The notes: generated by a model from the sequence alone, not told the origin. Positions 30,827-40,871 are shown, counted from the first letter of the stretch. The stretch: DNA of 64,000 bases from Pseudomonas lini (GCF_030812475.1 NZ_JAUSSR010000007.1:186001-250000), one strand, 5' to 3'. Numbers and translations: made by a program.

Positions 30827-33376
30827 ATGAACGCATCACCAACCGGCAGCGATGCCCAGGCCTTGATCGCCAGGCTGGACTGGACATGCACGCCGCTGGG
30901 CTCCGCCACCACCTGGCCGCAGAGCCTGCGCACCGCCGTGGACATCGTTATTCATTCACCGATGCCCATGCTGTTGCTGTGGGGGCCGCAATTGACGCAG
31001 ATCTACAACGATGGCTTCGCCCTACTGGCCGGCAGCAAGCATCCACACGCTTTCGGACAACCCACGCACCAGATCTGGCCGGAACTCAAGGACTTTACCG
31101 ACCCGATTTACAGCGCTGTCCTACAAGGACAAGTGCGCACCTACAGCGAGCAGCGCTTCACCTTACAACGCGATGATCATGATTCCGACTTCTGGCTGGA
31201 TTTAACCTACAGCCCCATCCGCGATGAAAGCGCCCAGGTCGCCGGGATCCTGGTCACCGCCATCGAAACCAACGAGCGCCGACGCATTGCACTCGAATTG
31301 GAACAGCGCTCGGCAGCCAGCCTTAAGGCCCAGCATGAAACCGAGGAGCGCCTGCAACTGGCCCTGGCCGCCACCGATGCCGTCGGCACCTGGGACTGGG
31401 ACATCAGCGAAGACCGTTTCATTGCCGACACCCATTTCGCCCAGCTGCACGGCGTCGACCCCTTGCTCGCCAGCCAGTTGCCCATCAGTGACTATCTGCA
31501 CGCCGTGCACCCGGAAGACCGCGCCATGGTCACCCGCAGCATCAAACACTCCATTACCCAGGGCACCGAATACGCCGAGGAATATCGCCTGCTGCAGCCC
31601 GACGGTCAGTTGCGCTGGGTGTTCGCCCGGGGGCGTTGCTACAAGGACCACCATGGCCGGCCCATCCGTTTCCTCGGTGCCGCCCTGGACCTGACCGAAC
31701 GCAAACTCACCGAACAGGCGTTGCGCCAGAGCCAGACCGAGCTGCAACTGATCATCAACGCCATGCCGATCCTGATCAGTTACGTGGACAGCGAGGAGCG
31801 TTTTCGTCTCAACAACGCCGCTTACCTCGACTGGTACGGTCTGACACCCCAGGAACTCTATGGTCGGACGGTTCGCGAGGTACTGGGCGAAGAGGCCTAC
31901 AACCTGCGTGCCGGATACATCGCCGAAGCACTGTCGGGTAAAGCCTGCTGCTTCAGCATCAGCGCCGCGCATCGGGACGGCAGCATCCGTCAGGCGTTGA
32001 TGAATTACCTGCCGCGTCATGGCCCGGATGGCGCGGTGAATGGCTTCTACATCTTCGTGATCGATGAAACCGAGCGTAAACAGACTGAAGAAGCCCTGCG
32101 CAATCTCAACGAAACCCTCGAAGAACGCGTCAGCGCCCGCACCCGGCAGCTGGCCGAAGCCAATGAGAAACTGCTCAACGAGATGTTCGAACGCGAACGC
32201 GCCGAAGAAGCGCTGCGCCATGCGCAGAAAATGGAAGCGGTCGGCCAGCTCACCGGCGGCATCGCCCATGACTTCAATAATATGCTCACCGGGATCATCG
32301 GCAGCCTCGACCTGATGCAGCGTTACATCGCCGAAGGGCGCGCCGCGGAAATCGGCCGCTTCACCGAGGCGGCGGTGTCCTCGGCCCATCGTGCCGCCGC
32401 CCTGACCCATCGGCTGCTGGCGTTCTCCCGGCGTCAGTCACTGGATCGCAAACCACTCAATGCCAACGAGTTGATCCATTCCCTGGAAGACCTGCTCAGC
32501 CGCACCAAAGGCGACCATATCGAGCTCAAATTGCAACTGGCCGATGAAATCTGGCCGGTCAACACCGACGTCAGTCAATTGGAAAACGCCCTGCTCAACC
32601 TGGTGATCAACGCCCGGGATGCAATGCCCGATGGCGGCCAATTGCTGATCGAAACCGCCAACGTCTACCTCGATGGTAGCGACATCACCACCCTGGAGCC
32701 GGTCAAGGTCGGGGATTACCTGATGATCGCCGTCAGCGACAACGGTACCGGCATGACACCGTCGGTACTGGCCAAGGCCTTCGACCCGTTCTTCACCACC
32801 AAGCCCATCGGCCAGGGCACCGGGCTCGGGCTGTCGATGATCTACGGATTCGCCCAGCAGTCCGGCGGCCATGTCAGCCTGTTCAGCCTGCCGGGCCAGG
32901 GCACCAGTGTTCGCCTGTACTTGCCACGGTTGTACGTGGCTGTACCGGACTTGGCGGAGCCGCCGGTCACCAGCCAGTCGCCAGCGGCGATTGCCGGTGA
33001 AACCGTGGTGCTGGTGGAGGACGATCCGGCGGTGCGCATGTTGGTGCTCGACCTGCTCAATGCGCTGGGTTATCACGCCCACGAAGCCGAAGACGCGAAC
33101 ACCGCCCTGCCGTTGCTCGAATCCGACCTGCGGATCGATCTGCTGGTGACCGATGTCGGGCTACCGGGCATGAATGGACGGCAACTGGCGGAAATCGCCC
33201 GCCAGCATCGGCCGGACCTCAAAGTGCTGTTCATGACCGGATATGCGGAGAAAGCCGCCGAACGCCAGGGTTTCCTCGAAGAAGGGATGGACATGGTAGC
33301 CAAGCCCTTCTCCATCGACCTGCTGGCCAACAAGATTCGCACGATGATCGGTGGACCCGAGCGAGATCAGGCATAA
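30827..33376 (+). CDS. Hybrid sensor histidine kinase (PAS domains, HisKA, HATPase, receiver)
   Basis: An 849-residue hybrid kinase with no obvious membrane segments. The order is an N-terminal sensor region resembling PAS (residues ~15-125), PAS/PAC (~165-295, [20 protein letters not shown], ending [12 protein letters not shown]), a second PAS (~300-425), a coiled coil (~425-475), HisKA with phospho-His in [10 protein letters not shown], and a HATPase with [20 protein letters not shown] and [14 protein letters not shown]-terminal receiver follows, with its Asp in [10 protein letters not shown] and Lys in VAKPF. ATG 30827 follows AGGA by 7 nt. The signal and the partner regulator are unknown; the receiver may act alone or in phosphorelay. 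Confidence 0.9.
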   Translation: MNASPTGSDAQALIARLDWTCTPLGSATTWPQSLRTAVDIVIHSPMPMLLLWGPQLTQIYNDGFALLAGSKHPHAFGQPTHQIWPELKDFTDPIYSAVLQGQVRTYSEQRFTLQRDDHDSDFWLDLTYSPIRDESAQVAGILVTAIETNERRRIALELEQRSAASLKAQHETEERLQLALAATDAVGTWDWDISEDRFIADTHFAQLHGVDPLLASQLPISDYLHAVHPEDRAMVTRSIKHSITQGTEYAEEYRLLQPDGQLRWVFARGRCYKDHHGRPIRFLGAALDLTERKLTEQALRQSQTELQLIINAMPILISYVDSEERFRLNNAAYLDWYGLTPQELYGRTVREVLGEEAYNLRAGYIAEALSGKACCFSISAAHRDGSIRQALMNYLPRHGPDGAVNGFYIFVIDETERKQTEEALRNLNETLEERVSARTRQLAEANEKLLNEMFERERAEEALRHAQKMEAVGQLTGGIAHDFNNMLTGIIGSLDLMQRYIAEGRAAEIGRFTEAAVSSAHRAAALTHRLLAFSRRQSLDRKPLNANELIHSLEDLLSRTKGDHIELKLQLADEIWPVNTDVSQLENALLNLVINARDAMPDGGQLLIETANVYLDGSDITTLEPVKVGDYLMIAVSDNGTGMTPSVLAKAFDPFFTTKPIGQGTGLGLSMIYGFAQQSGGHVSLFSLPGQGTSVRLYLPRLYVAVPDLAEPPVTSQSPAAIAGETVVLVEDDPAVRMLVLDLLNALGYHAHEAEDANTALPLLESDLRIDLLVTDVGLPGMNGRQLAEIARQHRPDLKVLFMTGYAEKAAERQGFLEEGMDMVAKPFSIDLLANKIRTMIGGPERDQA

Positions 33377-33431
33377 TCGCGCGCCCCCTCGCTGGCACCA
33401 ACATCGCCACCACCGTCGCAAGGTACTGCCA

Positions 33432-33707
33432 ATGAAAGCTCAAGCCCGCCATATCCTGGTGAAAACCTCGGAAGAAGCCGAACAGCTCAAACAACGCATC
33501 GCCAAGGGTGAAGCGTTCGATGTGCTGGCCAAGAAGTATTCCACCTGTCCGTCCGGCAAGCGCGGCGGCGACCTGGGCGAAGTGCGGCCCGGACAAATGG
33601 TTGGCGTGATCGATGCGGTGATCTTCAAAAAACCGCTGCGGGTGGTGCATGGGCCGGTCAAGAGCAAGTTCGGTTATCACCTGGTGCAGGTGTTTTATCG
33701 GGATTGA
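33432..33707 (+). CDS. Parvulin-type peptidyl-prolyl isomerase, second copy
   Basis: A 91-residue single-domain parvulin: QARHILVKTSEEAEQLKQRI (active-site His), TCPSGKRGGDLGEVRPGQMV and SKFGYHLVQVFYRD. It is about half identical to the PpiC at 17092-17373 and keeps the same key residues. It lies 55 nt after the hybrid kinase gene and could be on its transcript. The Shine-Dalgarno AGGTACTGCC is weak. Confidence 0.9.
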   Translation: MKAQARHILVKTSEEAEQLKQRIAKGEAFDVLAKKYSTCPSGKRGGDLGEVRPGQMVGVIDAVIFKKPLRVVHGPVKSKFGYHLVQVFYRD

Positions 33708-33722
33708 GCGGTTGGCCTGACG

Positions 33723-33835
33723 GCCTCTTCGCTGCGATGCGGCGACCCGACAAGCCAGCTCCTGCAGGTTACTGGTGTGGTCGCGATCTATGGCAACAAA
33801 CACCCTCTCCTGTAGGAGCTGGCTTGCCAGCGAAC
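33723..33835. repeat. Asymmetric REPIN with extended arm
   Basis: The right arm CTGTAGGAGCTGGCTTGCCA is of the standard class. The left arm has the usual apex replaced by a longer block (TGCGGCGACCCGA at 33737-33749), related to the TCGGATCGCCGCA block seen at three other loci. Confidence 0.7.
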
Positions 33836-33864
33836 CGACTGCGCAGCAGGGGGCCACCCTCCAC

Positions 33865-34797
33865 CTACTTCGGAATCAACGCCCCCGACACCTGAATCAC
33901 CCGACTCGCCAACCGATGCCCGGCCTCTGCGGCATCAACCGGACTGCCACCTTTCAAGCGACTGGCCAAATACGCCGCACTAAACGAATCCCCCGCCGCC
34001 GTGGTATCCACCACCCGCTCCACCTTCTGCGCCGGCACTTCATACGACTCGCCGCCACACCGAATCAGACACGCCTCGGCGCCGCGCTTGAGCACCACTT
34101 CAGGTGTGCCGACCTGTTCGTAAGCAGCAAACACCGCCGTGCAATCGGCAAAGCCAAACAGCGCCTGCTCATCATCGACCGTGAGCAACGCCAGGTCGAC
34201 ATAGGGCAGCACGCTGCGATAGGCCGCGCGCGCATCCTCGACCGAGGCCCACAAGCGCGGCCGGTAGTTGTTGTCGAACACGATCCGCGCGTCCCGTTGC
34301 CGGGCCTCGATCAGGGTGTCCAGCAACTTTTCGCGCCCCTGCGCACCGAGTACCGCCAAGGTGATGCCGCTGAAATACAGCACGTCGTAATCCGGTAGCG
34401 CCGCCAGGATCGGGGCGGCGGCCGGGGTGGTGAAGCAATCGCGCACGGCCGCCTCGTTACGCCAGTAGAGAAATCGTCGTTCGCCGGCCGCATCGGTCTG
34501 GATGCAATACAGGCCGGGCAAGCGCCCGGGCAAGCGCTGGACCATGCCCAGGCCAATGTGTTCGGCGGCCCAGTCCTGGCACATGGCGTCGCTGAAACTG
34601 TCGTCACCCAGGGCCGTGACATAATCCACCGTGCCGCCCTTGTCCAGCTCCCGGGCCAGGTAGACCGCCGTGTTCAAAGTGTCGCCCCCGAAGCTCTGTT
34701 GCAGGCTGCCGTCGGCGCGTTGCTGCAACTCGATCATGCATTCGCCGATCAGGGCGATACGCGGGGGGTTGGGGCCGAGGGTGTTAATGGTGTTCAT
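33865..34797 (-). CDS. kdgK: 2-dehydro-3-deoxygluconokinase (KDG kinase)
   Basis: A 310-residue PfkB/ribokinase-family kinase that phosphorylates 2-keto-3-deoxygluconate to KDPG, feeding the Entner-Doudoroff aldolase. It follows E. coli KdgK closely: IALIGECMIELQQRADGSLQ, FGGDTLNTAVYLAREL, YVTALGDDSFSDAM, FDNNYRPRLWASVEDARAAY and the catalytic base motif DTTAAGDSFSAAYLASRL. ATG 34797 gives the family N-terminus; the frame stays open 52 codons upstream into a REPIN. It is the last gene of the minus-strand cluster with an ABC importer, RidA and a PLP-dependent dehydratase, implying that the dehydratase delivers KDG. Confidence 0.92.
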   Translation of the reverse strand: MNTINTLGPNPPRIALIGECMIELQQRADGSLQQSFGGDTLNTAVYLARELDKGGTVDYVTALGDDSFSDAMCQDWAAEHIGLGMVQRLPGRLPGLYCIQTDAAGERRFLYWRNEAAVRDCFTTPAAAPILAALPDYDVLYFSGITLAVLGAQGREKLLDTLIEARQRDARIVFDNNYRPRLWASVEDARAAYRSVLPYVDLALLTVDDEQALFGFADCTAVFAAYEQVGTPEVVLKRGAEACLIRCGGESYEVPAQKVERVVDTTAAGDSFSAAYLASRLKGGSPVDAAEAGHRLASRVIQVSGALIPK

Positions 34798-34836
34798 GTT
34801 GTGGAGTCTCTGGTGTTTCGGTGGTGTCTGGCCGGC

Positions 34837-34950
34837 CGCCATCGCGGGCAAGTCGGATCGCCGCACCGCCACTCCCACAGTTATTTGTGTTGAACATAAA
34901 TTTAATGTTCGCCATCGCCCCTGTGGGTGCGGGCTTGCCCGCGATGGCAG
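34837..34950. repeat. REPIN with extended left arm
   Basis: The right arm is CTGTGGGTGCGGGCTTGCCC. The left arm contains the 19-nt block TCGGATCGCCGCACCGCCA (34852-34870) in place of the usual 4-nt apex. Confidence 0.75.
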
Positions 34951-34967
34951 CACTGCGGTCTCAAGCT

Positions 34968-36185
34968 TTAGAAACAGGTTTCCATGGTCTCGATGACATT
35001 CAGCTGCTCATCCACCAGGCACCCGATACGCCACTTGTCGAACGTCAGGCACGGATGGGAAGTACCAAAGGAAATGATGTCCCCCACCCGCAACTCGCCC
35101 CCCGGCGCCACTGTCATGAACGCATGCTGATCCATCACCGCCGTCACCTTGCAGGCACTGACGTCGTCGCCCGTCGCTGGCAATACGCCGGCCTTGTAGC
35201 GCAGCAACGGCACCGGCAGGCCGGCGTCGTAGGCGACGTCGCGCTTGCCCAGGGCGATCACCGCGAACCCCGGTTCCGGTAACGATTGCACATGCGCCCA
35301 GACTTCCAGCGCCGGGCGCAGGCCTTCGTGCAGGTCGCTGCGACGATCGAGCACGCAGCACTGCGCTTCTTTATAGATGCCGTGGTCGTGGGCCACATAG
35401 CTGCCGGGACGCAGCACGCTGAGGAAACGTCCGCCGGCATTCTGGGCCTCGAAGGATTCGGCGATCAGGTCATACCAGGCCGAGCCCGAGGCAGTGATGA
35501 TCGGCTTGGCGATGGCGAAGGCGCCGCTGTCCTGCAACTGCACCGCCAGCCGTACCAGGGAGGCGGCGAACTCGCGGATGCCCGTCACCGCATGATCACC
35601 GTGAATCACCCCTTCGTAGCCTTCGATCCCGGTCAGCGCCAGGGCTGGTTGCGCGGCAATGGCCTTGGCCAGCGCGATTACTTCCCCTTCGCTGCGGCAA
35701 CCACAACGACCACCGACCACGCCGTACTCGATCATTACATTCAGGCGCACGCCGCGAGAGGCGAAATACGCGCCCAGGTCAGCGACGTTGTCCGGATGAT
35801 CGACCATGCAATAAAAGTCGAAGGTCGGGTCCGCCAGCAGATCGGCAATCAGCGCCATGTTCGGCGTGCCGACCAACTGGTTGGCCATCAACACCCGATG
35901 CACGCCATGGGCATAAGCCGCACGGGTCTGGGTGGCGCTGGCCAGGGTGATGCCCCAGGCACCGGCATCGAGCTGGCGACGGAACAGCGCAGGCGTCATG
36001 CTGGTTTTACCGTGGGGGGCCAGTTCCGCGCCGCTGTCGCTGACAAACGCCTGCATCCAGCGAATGTTGTGTTCCAACGCCTCGCGATGCAGCACCAGCG
36101 CCGGCAGGCTGACGTCGCGCACCAGGTTGGCACCGGTATGGGCAAAACCTTTCTCAACAGCGGCAGTATTTTTGACAGAATACAT
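34968..36185 (-). CDS. PLP-dependent DSD1-type amino acid dehydratase/deaminase
   Basis: A 405-residue fold-type III PLP enzyme (alanine racemase-like barrel plus C-terminal domain) of the D-threonine aldolase / eukaryotic-type D-serine dehydratase group. Lys60 in ELAPHGKTSM is the Schiff-base lysine, and SFGTSHPCLTFDKW near the C-terminus provides the His-x-Cys zinc pair of D-serine dehydratases, so beta-elimination and deamination are more likely than aldol cleavage. ATG 36185 is set by GAGGAG upstream. With KDG kinase downstream and RidA upstream, a natural reaction is D-glucosaminate to KDG plus ammonia; D-serine or D-threonine are alternatives. Confidence 0.8.
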   Translation of the reverse strand: MYSVKNTAAVEKGFAHTGANLVRDVSLPALVLHREALEHNIRWMQAFVSDSGAELAPHGKTSMTPALFRRQLDAGAWGITLASATQTRAAYAHGVHRVLMANQLVGTPNMALIADLLADPTFDFYCMVDHPDNVADLGAYFASRGVRLNVMIEYGVVGGRCGCRSEGEVIALAKAIAAQPALALTGIEGYEGVIHGDHAVTGIREFAASLVRLAVQLQDSGAFAIAKPIITASGSAWYDLIAESFEAQNAGGRFLSVLRPGSYVAHDHGIYKEAQCCVLDRRSDLHEGLRPALEVWAHVQSLPEPGFAVIALGKRDVAYDAGLPVPLLRYKAGVLPATGDDVSACKVTAVMDQHAFMTVAPGGELRVGDIISFGTSHPCLTFDKWRIGCLVDEQLNVIETMETCF

Positions 36186-36222
36186 GGTCGAACTCCTCAC
36201 ATTCGCGGCCGCGAGCAGCCGG

Positions 36223-36987
36223 TTATTCGTTGATGCGACGGGCCAGGCTATTGGCGCTGGCGATCAGCACCCGACGATAGTCGTTGTAGTTGCTCCTGGC
36301 ATCGGCCCGGGGGGCGACGATGCACAGGGTCGCGATGGCCACACCGTCGGGGTCCTTGACCGGGGCAGCGAAGCAATGGGTGAAGGTATCGGCGACGCTG
36401 TCGAAGGAGAAGAACCCATCGATGCCGGCCTGACGAATCTCCTTGAGAAACTGCTCCAGCGGCAGACGTTCGCCGCCGGGCAGGATGAAGTCGTCAGGAT
36501 CGATCAGGTCAACGATGGCCTGGTCGCTCAGGTGCGCCAGCAGCAAGCGCCCGGAAGCGGTCCAGGGGATTGGCGCGTTTTCGCCAATGTCCGAGGAAAT
36601 GCGGAAATGCCGCTCGCCCTCCTTCATCAGCGCCACCGTGTATTTGCGCCCGTTGAGCAGGCACATCTGCGCGGTTTCACGGGTCTGGCTGACGATCTCC
36701 TGCAAGGCGTGATCGGCCTCGCGGGCCAGGTCGAAATGACGCAAATGCGCTTGTCCGAGGAAGTACAGCTGACGGCCCAGGTACACGTGCCCGTCCTTGC
36801 CCACGGGTTCGAGGATGCGCCGTTCGAGCAGTGAAGCGACCAGTTCATAGACCGTGGATTTCGGGCTGCCGATGCCACTGGCGATTTCATTCGGGCGCAG
36901 GGGCTGGCCGATCTCCTTGAGGAAATCGAGGATATCGAACGCCCGGTCCAGACCGCGCGCCCGGCGCTTGATGGTGTCTTCGGTCAT
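36223..36987 (-). CDS. IclR family transcriptional regulator
   Basis: A 254-residue IclR regulator. The N-terminal winged helix (residues ~8-70, GLDRAFDILDFLKEIGQPLR, then IASGIGSPKSTVYELVASLL) is followed by the effector domain (IPWTASGRLLLAHLSD, GIDGFFSFDSVADTFTHCFA, VAIATLCIVAP). It sits inside the ABC importer/dehydratase/kinase cluster and probably controls it. The perfect TATTCCG/CGGAATA palindrome upstream of the substrate-binding protein gene is the best candidate operator. Confidence 0.9.
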   Translation of the reverse strand: MTEDTIKRRARGLDRAFDILDFLKEIGQPLRPNEIASGIGSPKSTVYELVASLLERRILEPVGKDGHVYLGRQLYFLGQAHLRHFDLAREADHALQEIVSQTRETAQMCLLNGRKYTVALMKEGERHFRISSDIGENAPIPWTASGRLLLAHLSDQAIVDLIDPDDFILPGGERLPLEQFLKEIRQAGIDGFFSFDSVADTFTHCFAAPVKDPDGVAIATLCIVAPRADARSNYNDYRRVLIASANSLARRINE

Positions 36988-37050
36988 GTCTTCAGGTTCC
37001 CATTCAATGTGGCCGGGAGTTTACCCAGGGTGCGATGGCGACTGTCAGGC

Positions 37051-37162
37051 CGCCATCGCGGGCAAGCCCGCTCCCACAGGTTTTTGTAGTTGCCGCCAAT
37101 TCCGCGGCCGACACAAATCCTGTGGGAGCGTGGCTTGTCGGATCGCCGCACCGCCACGATGG
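37051..37162. repeat. REPIN with extended right arm
   Basis: The left arm CGCCATCGCGGGCAAGCCCG is standard. The right arm TGTGGGAGCGTGGCTTG is followed by TCGGATCGCCGCACCGCCA (37138-37156), the same 19-nt block as at 34852 but now in the opposite arm. Confidence 0.75.
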
Positions 37163-37174
37163 GCGCGCCTCGGT

Positions 37175-37564
37175 TCAGGCCTTTTTCTTGTACGCGACGC
37201 AGTCAATCTCAACCTTGCAATCGACCATCATGCTCGCCTGCACACAGGCCCGCGCCGGTGCGTGCTCGCTTTTGAAGTACTCGGAAAACACCTTGTTGAA
37301 ACTCCAGAAATCCCGCGGATCGTCCAGCCACACACCAGTGCGCACCACGTCTTCGAGACCATAACCGGCCTCTTCGAGAATCGCGATCAGGTTTTTCATG
37401 GTCTGGTGAGTCTGCTCGACGATGCCGCCCGCAATGATCTCGCCATCCACCGCTGGCACCTGTCCGGACACGTGCAGCCAGCCATCGGCTTCGACGGCGC
37501 GGGCAAAAGGACGGGGCTGACCGCCACCGGCGGTGCTGCCGGTGCCGTAACGAGTGATGCTCAT
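37175..37564 (-). CDS. RidA/YjgF family enamine/imine deaminase
   Basis: A 129-residue RidA-family protein. Members hydrolyse reactive enamines and imines released by PLP dehydratases. It has the GWLHVSGQVPA core strand, the QTHQTMKNLIAILEEAGYGL helix, and the conserved Arg in HAPARACVQASMM that binds the substrate carboxylate. CAGGAGA precedes the ATG. Its place between an ABC importer and a PLP-dependent dehydratase gene suggests that it clears the enamine/imine formed by that enzyme. Confidence 0.88.
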   Translation of the reverse strand: MSITRYGTGSTAGGGQPRPFARAVEADGWLHVSGQVPAVDGEIIAGGIVEQTHQTMKNLIAILEEAGYGLEDVVRTGVWLDDPRDFWSFNKVFSEYFKSEHAPARACVQASMMVDCKVEIDCVAYKKKA

Positions 37565-37605
37565 GAGTGTCTCTCCTGATTGAAATTTGAACATCTTGGT
37601 AAAAG

Positions 37606-38397
37606 TCAGAATCGCGTGTTCTTGAGAAATTCCGCCAGTCGTGGCGATTGCGGGCGCTCGAACAGTTCCTTGGGCGGCCCCTGTTCCTCTATCCGTCCCT
37701 GATTCATGAACACGATCTTGTCCGACACCTCGAAGGCGAAGCGCATTTCGTGGGTCACCAACAACATGGTCATGCCGTCTTCGGCCAGGCCCTTGATCAC
37801 GTTCAACACTTCGCCCACCAGTTCCGGGTCGAGGGCCGAGGTGACTTCGTCGAACAGCATCAGGCTCGGGTTCATCGCAATCGCCCGGGCAATCGCCACC
37901 CGCTGTTGCTGGCCACCGGACAATTGACCGGGGTAGTGATCGCGACGGTCCAGCAACCCCACCCGCTCCAGCCATTTTTCCGCCAGCGCCACTGCTTCAT
38001 CCTTGTGCAGCTTCTTGACCTTGAGCAAGCCGAGGGTGACGTTCTGCAACGCCGTGAGATGCGGGAACAGGTTGAACTGCTGGAACGCCATGCCGGTCAT
38101 GGCCCGATGACGGGCGATGACTTTTTCCGGGTGGCGCACGCGCTTGCCATTGACCTCGTGGTAACCGATGGATTCGCCATCGAGCAGAATCTGCCCGCCC
38201 TGGAACTCCTCGAGCATGTTCACGCAGCGCAGCAATGTGGTCTTGCCCGAGCCGCTGGAGCCGATCAGCGTCACGACGTTGCCGCGCTGCATGCTCAGGT
38301 CAACGCCCTTGAGCACTTCAAGTTCGCCGTATTGTTTGTGCAAACCGCGGATGTCCAGCAGCGCTTGAGGCTGTGTTGAAGCTTGAGCTTGTGTCAT
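37606..38397 (-). CDS. Polar amino acid ABC transporter, ATP-binding protein
   Basis: A 263-residue ATPase of the GlnQ/HisP type with Walker [11 protein letters not shown]-loop [11 protein letters not shown], signature LSGGQQQRV, Walker [13 protein letters not shown] and the switch His in LLVTHEM. The insertion [21 protein letters not shown] is usual in polar amino acid importers. Its ATG overlaps the stop of the upstream permease by 4 nt (ATGA). Confidence 0.93.
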   Translation of the reverse strand: MTQAQASTQPQALLDIRGLHKQYGELEVLKGVDLSMQRGNVVTLIGSSGSGKTTLLRCVNMLEEFQGGQILLDGESIGYHEVNGKRVRHPEKVIARHRAMTGMAFQQFNLFPHLTALQNVTLGLLKVKKLHKDEAVALAEKWLERVGLLDRRDHYPGQLSGGQQQRVAIARAIAMNPSLMLFDEVTSALDPELVGEVLNVIKGLAEDGMTMLLVTHEMRFAFEVSDKIVFMNQGRIEEQGPPKELFERPQSPRLAEFLKNTRF

Positions 38398-39056
38398 GGC
38401 AAGGCCACCCGCTTTTCAATGTGCCGGCCGAGTAATTCGATGGCGTAGTTGATGACGAAAAACAGCAATCCGGCGAACAGGTAGAACTCCAGGGTCATGA
38501 AAGTGCGGGCGATGATCTGCTGGGTGCTGAGCAGCAACTCGGCCACGCCGATCACCGACAACAGCGTCGAGGCCTTGACGATCTCGGTGGACGAATTGAC
38601 CCAGGTCGGCAAGATCTGCCGCAGCGCCTGGGGCAACAGCACGTAACCGAGGGATTGAAAGAACGTCAGGCCGATGGCCTTGCTCGCTTCCATCTGGCCA
38701 CTGGGCAACGCTTGCAAGGCGCCGCGCACGATCTCGGCCACGTGTGAGCCGCAAAACAGCGTCAGCCCCAACGCCCCCGCCTGGAAGGCACCGATCTGCC
38801 AGCCCAGCGCCGGCGCCATGTAGAAGCAGGCCAGCACCAGCACAAACACCGGCGTGCCGCGAATGACGTCGACGTAAAACCGAAACGGTGCGCGCATCCA
38901 GAACTTGCCGTAGGTCAGCACCAGGCCGGCAACGATGCCGACCATCGTGCCCAGTAGAATCGCCAGCGCCGAGACCTGCACACTGGTCAGAAAGCCCTGC
39001 CACAGCACTTCCCGCGCCACCCACAACTCATGTAACCAACTGGGGGATTCGTACAT
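38394..39056 (-). CDS. Polar amino acid ABC transporter permease
   Basis: A 220-residue His/Glu/Gln-type permease with about five membrane helices and the coupling motif [27 protein letters not shown]. It is paired with another 220-residue permease 9 nt upstream; the two should form a heterodimeric channel. Confidence 0.93.
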   Translation of the reverse strand: MYESPSWLHELWVAREVLWQGFLTSVQVSALAILLGTMVGIVAGLVLTYGKFWMRAPFRFYVDVIRGTPVFVLVLACFYMAPALGWQIGAFQAGALGLTLFCGSHVAEIVRGALQALPSGQMEASKAIGLTFFQSLGYVLLPQALRQILPTWVNSSTEIVKASTLLSVIGVAELLLSTQQIIARTFMTLEFYLFAGLLFFVINYAIELLGRHIEKRVALP

Positions 39057-39065
39057 GGTGGCCTC

Positions 39066-39728
39066 CTATCGGCGAATCGCCAGGCGTTGCTCGAGGTAAC
39101 GCAGCAGCATGGCAATGAGGTAACAGGCCGCCACATAGAGCGCTGTTGTCACCAGCCAGGTCTCGATCACCCGGTAGCTCTCGACGTTGATCTTGCGCGC
39201 GTAATAGGTCAGCTCCGGCACCGCGATCGCGGCCGCCAGCGAGGTGTCCTTGAACAGCGAAATGAAATTGTTCGACAGCGCCGGCAGCACATTACGCAAC
39301 ATCACCGGCACCGTGACATAGGCCTTGACCTGCCACTCACCCAGCCCGATGGCCAACCCGGCTTCGCGCTGCCCCTTGGGAATGCTCAACAGTCCGCCGC
39401 GAAACACTTCGGTCAGGTACGCCCCGGCGTACAGCGACAGGGTGATGATGAACGACGGAATCTTGTCCAGACGAATGCCCAGGCTTGGCAAGGCGAAGTA
39501 GATCAACAGAATCAACACCAGGATCGGTGTATTGCGGATCACCGTCACGTACACCGACGCCAGCACCCGCAACGCGCGATGCCTGGACAGCAAGGCAAAC
39601 GCCATCAACAGGCCGATCACGCAGCCGATGGCGATCGACACCAGCGCCAGCTGCAGGCCCAGGCCGAGCCCCACCAGCAAGGTGTCGAAATCGCGCCACA
39701 CGGCGGCAAAATTCAACTGATAGTTCAT
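39066..39728 (-). CDS. Polar amino acid ABC transporter permease
   Basis: A 220-residue permease beginning MNYQLNFAAVWRDFDTLLVG with the coupling motif TEVFRGGLLSIPKGQREAGLAIGLGEWQ, typical of the HisM/GltJ group. It lies 52 nt after the substrate-binding protein gene and 9 nt before the second permease. Confidence 0.93.
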   Translation of the reverse strand: MNYQLNFAAVWRDFDTLLVGLGLGLQLALVSIAIGCVIGLLMAFALLSRHRALRVLASVYVTVIRNTPILVLILLIYFALPSLGIRLDKIPSFIITLSLYAGAYLTEVFRGGLLSIPKGQREAGLAIGLGEWQVKAYVTVPVMLRNVLPALSNNFISLFKDTSLAAAIAVPELTYYARKINVESYRVIETWLVTTALYVAACYLIAMLLRYLEQRLAIRR

Positions 39729-39780
39729 GGTCAGCAGTACCTTGAGCGGGGCGCTTCATAGGCGCCCCACTCCCACGGGA

Positions 39781-40629
39781 TCATTTGTATTCGGCGGGAA
39801 AACCGATGGCCGGGGTAGGCAGATCGACACCGAACCACTGCTTGAACGACGCCGCGTAGGTCGGGAACTCGACGCCGGTCATGGCCTCATGCAGGGCGGT
39901 ATTGACGAAGTTCAGCCAGTCCTGATCGCCGCGCTTGACCGCGCACGCGTAGGTCTGCGGGCTCCAGGCGTAGGCCGGAGTGCGATAGCGCCCCTGGTTC
40001 TGCACCATCAGGTACTTGACCGACGACTGATCGGTCGCCGCGGCGTCAGCACGGCCGGAATTCACCGCCTGATACATCAGGTCCACGCTGTCGTACTGAT
40101 CGACCTTGGCCTTGGGCAGCGCCTGGTGCACCAGTTCTTCGGCATACACGTTCTGCAGCACCGCAACGGTCACGCCGTCGCCGGCGGCCCTTAGGTCTTC
40201 AATCTCCTTGTACTTGCTGTTGGCGGGCAACAACAGGCCGACACCTTCGCGGTAGTACGGCAGGGTAAACGCCACTTGCTGCGCCCGACTGGCGGTGACG
40301 GTGATGAACTGGCAACTCATGTCGACCTTGTCGGTCAGCAGGTTGGGAATCCGCGCATCGGATGACTGCACCACGAACTCGACCTTGCTCGGGTCGTTGA
40401 ACAAACCCTTGGCCACCATCCGCGCGATATCGATATCGAAACCCTGCAACTTGCCGTCCGCGCCCTGGAAGTGCCACGGCGCATTGGTACTGCCCGTGCC
40501 GACGATCAACTTCCCGCGGGCCAGCACACTGTCGAGCTTGCTGTCCGCAGCCTGGGCAACCCCCACGGCAGCGACCGAAGCCGCGAAGAGAAAAACACAT
40601 GCTTTGAACAAGGAAGGTCGGCGATGCAT
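39781..40629 (-). CDS. Polar amino acid-type ABC transporter substrate-binding protein
   Basis: A 282-residue periplasmic binding protein, SBP family 3. Residues 1-28 are a signal peptide ending VAQAA. The core begins LDSVLARGKLIVGTGSTNAP and has GFDIDIARMVAKGLF, VDMSCQFITVTASRAQQVAF and the hinge-region D(A)AATDQSS. ATG 40629 has AGGAG 9 nt upstream; the frame upstream of it crosses the palindromic operator and is not coding. It is the first gene of the eight-gene minus-strand cluster. Confidence 0.92.
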   Translation of the reverse strand: MHRRPSLFKACVFLFAASVAAVGVAQAADSKLDSVLARGKLIVGTGSTNAPWHFQGADGKLQGFDIDIARMVAKGLFNDPSKVEFVVQSSDARIPNLLTDKVDMSCQFITVTASRAQQVAFTLPYYREGVGLLLPANSKYKEIEDLRAAGDGVTVAVLQNVYAEELVHQALPKAKVDQYDSVDLMYQAVNSGRADAAATDQSSVKYLMVQNQGRYRTPAYAWSPQTYACAVKRGDQDWLNFVNTALHEAMTGVEFPTYAASFKQWFGVDLPTPAIGFPAEYK

Positions 40630-40650
40630 GGCAAGCACTCCTGGATTGTG

Positions 40651-40670
40651 TATTCCGCTATACCGGAATA
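40651..40670. promoter_or_regulatory. Palindromic operator candidate, TATTCCG-N6-CGGAATA
   Basis: A 20-bp near-perfect palindrome (18 of 20 symmetric positions) 22 nt upstream of the binding-protein start. A third half-site CGGAATA follows at about 40685. Size and symmetry suit an IclR-type regulator such as the one encoded at 36223-36987. From 40690 to 40870 I see nothing identifiable. Confidence 0.5.
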
Positions 40671-40871
40671 TGGTATGTAACAACGGAATAGACAGCAGAA
40701 AGTGTGCCACAGGTTGTGCGGGGGATGTTGGGGAGATTGAAAAGTGTTGGGAATCAGAAGGATGCATCGAGCGAGAAAGAGGTGTTACGAAACCCACAGG
40801 CCGGGAACGCTACCGATGGCTACGCAGGGCGGGTATCAAGGCCACATTTTGTGTCCGAACCTGAGACCTGC

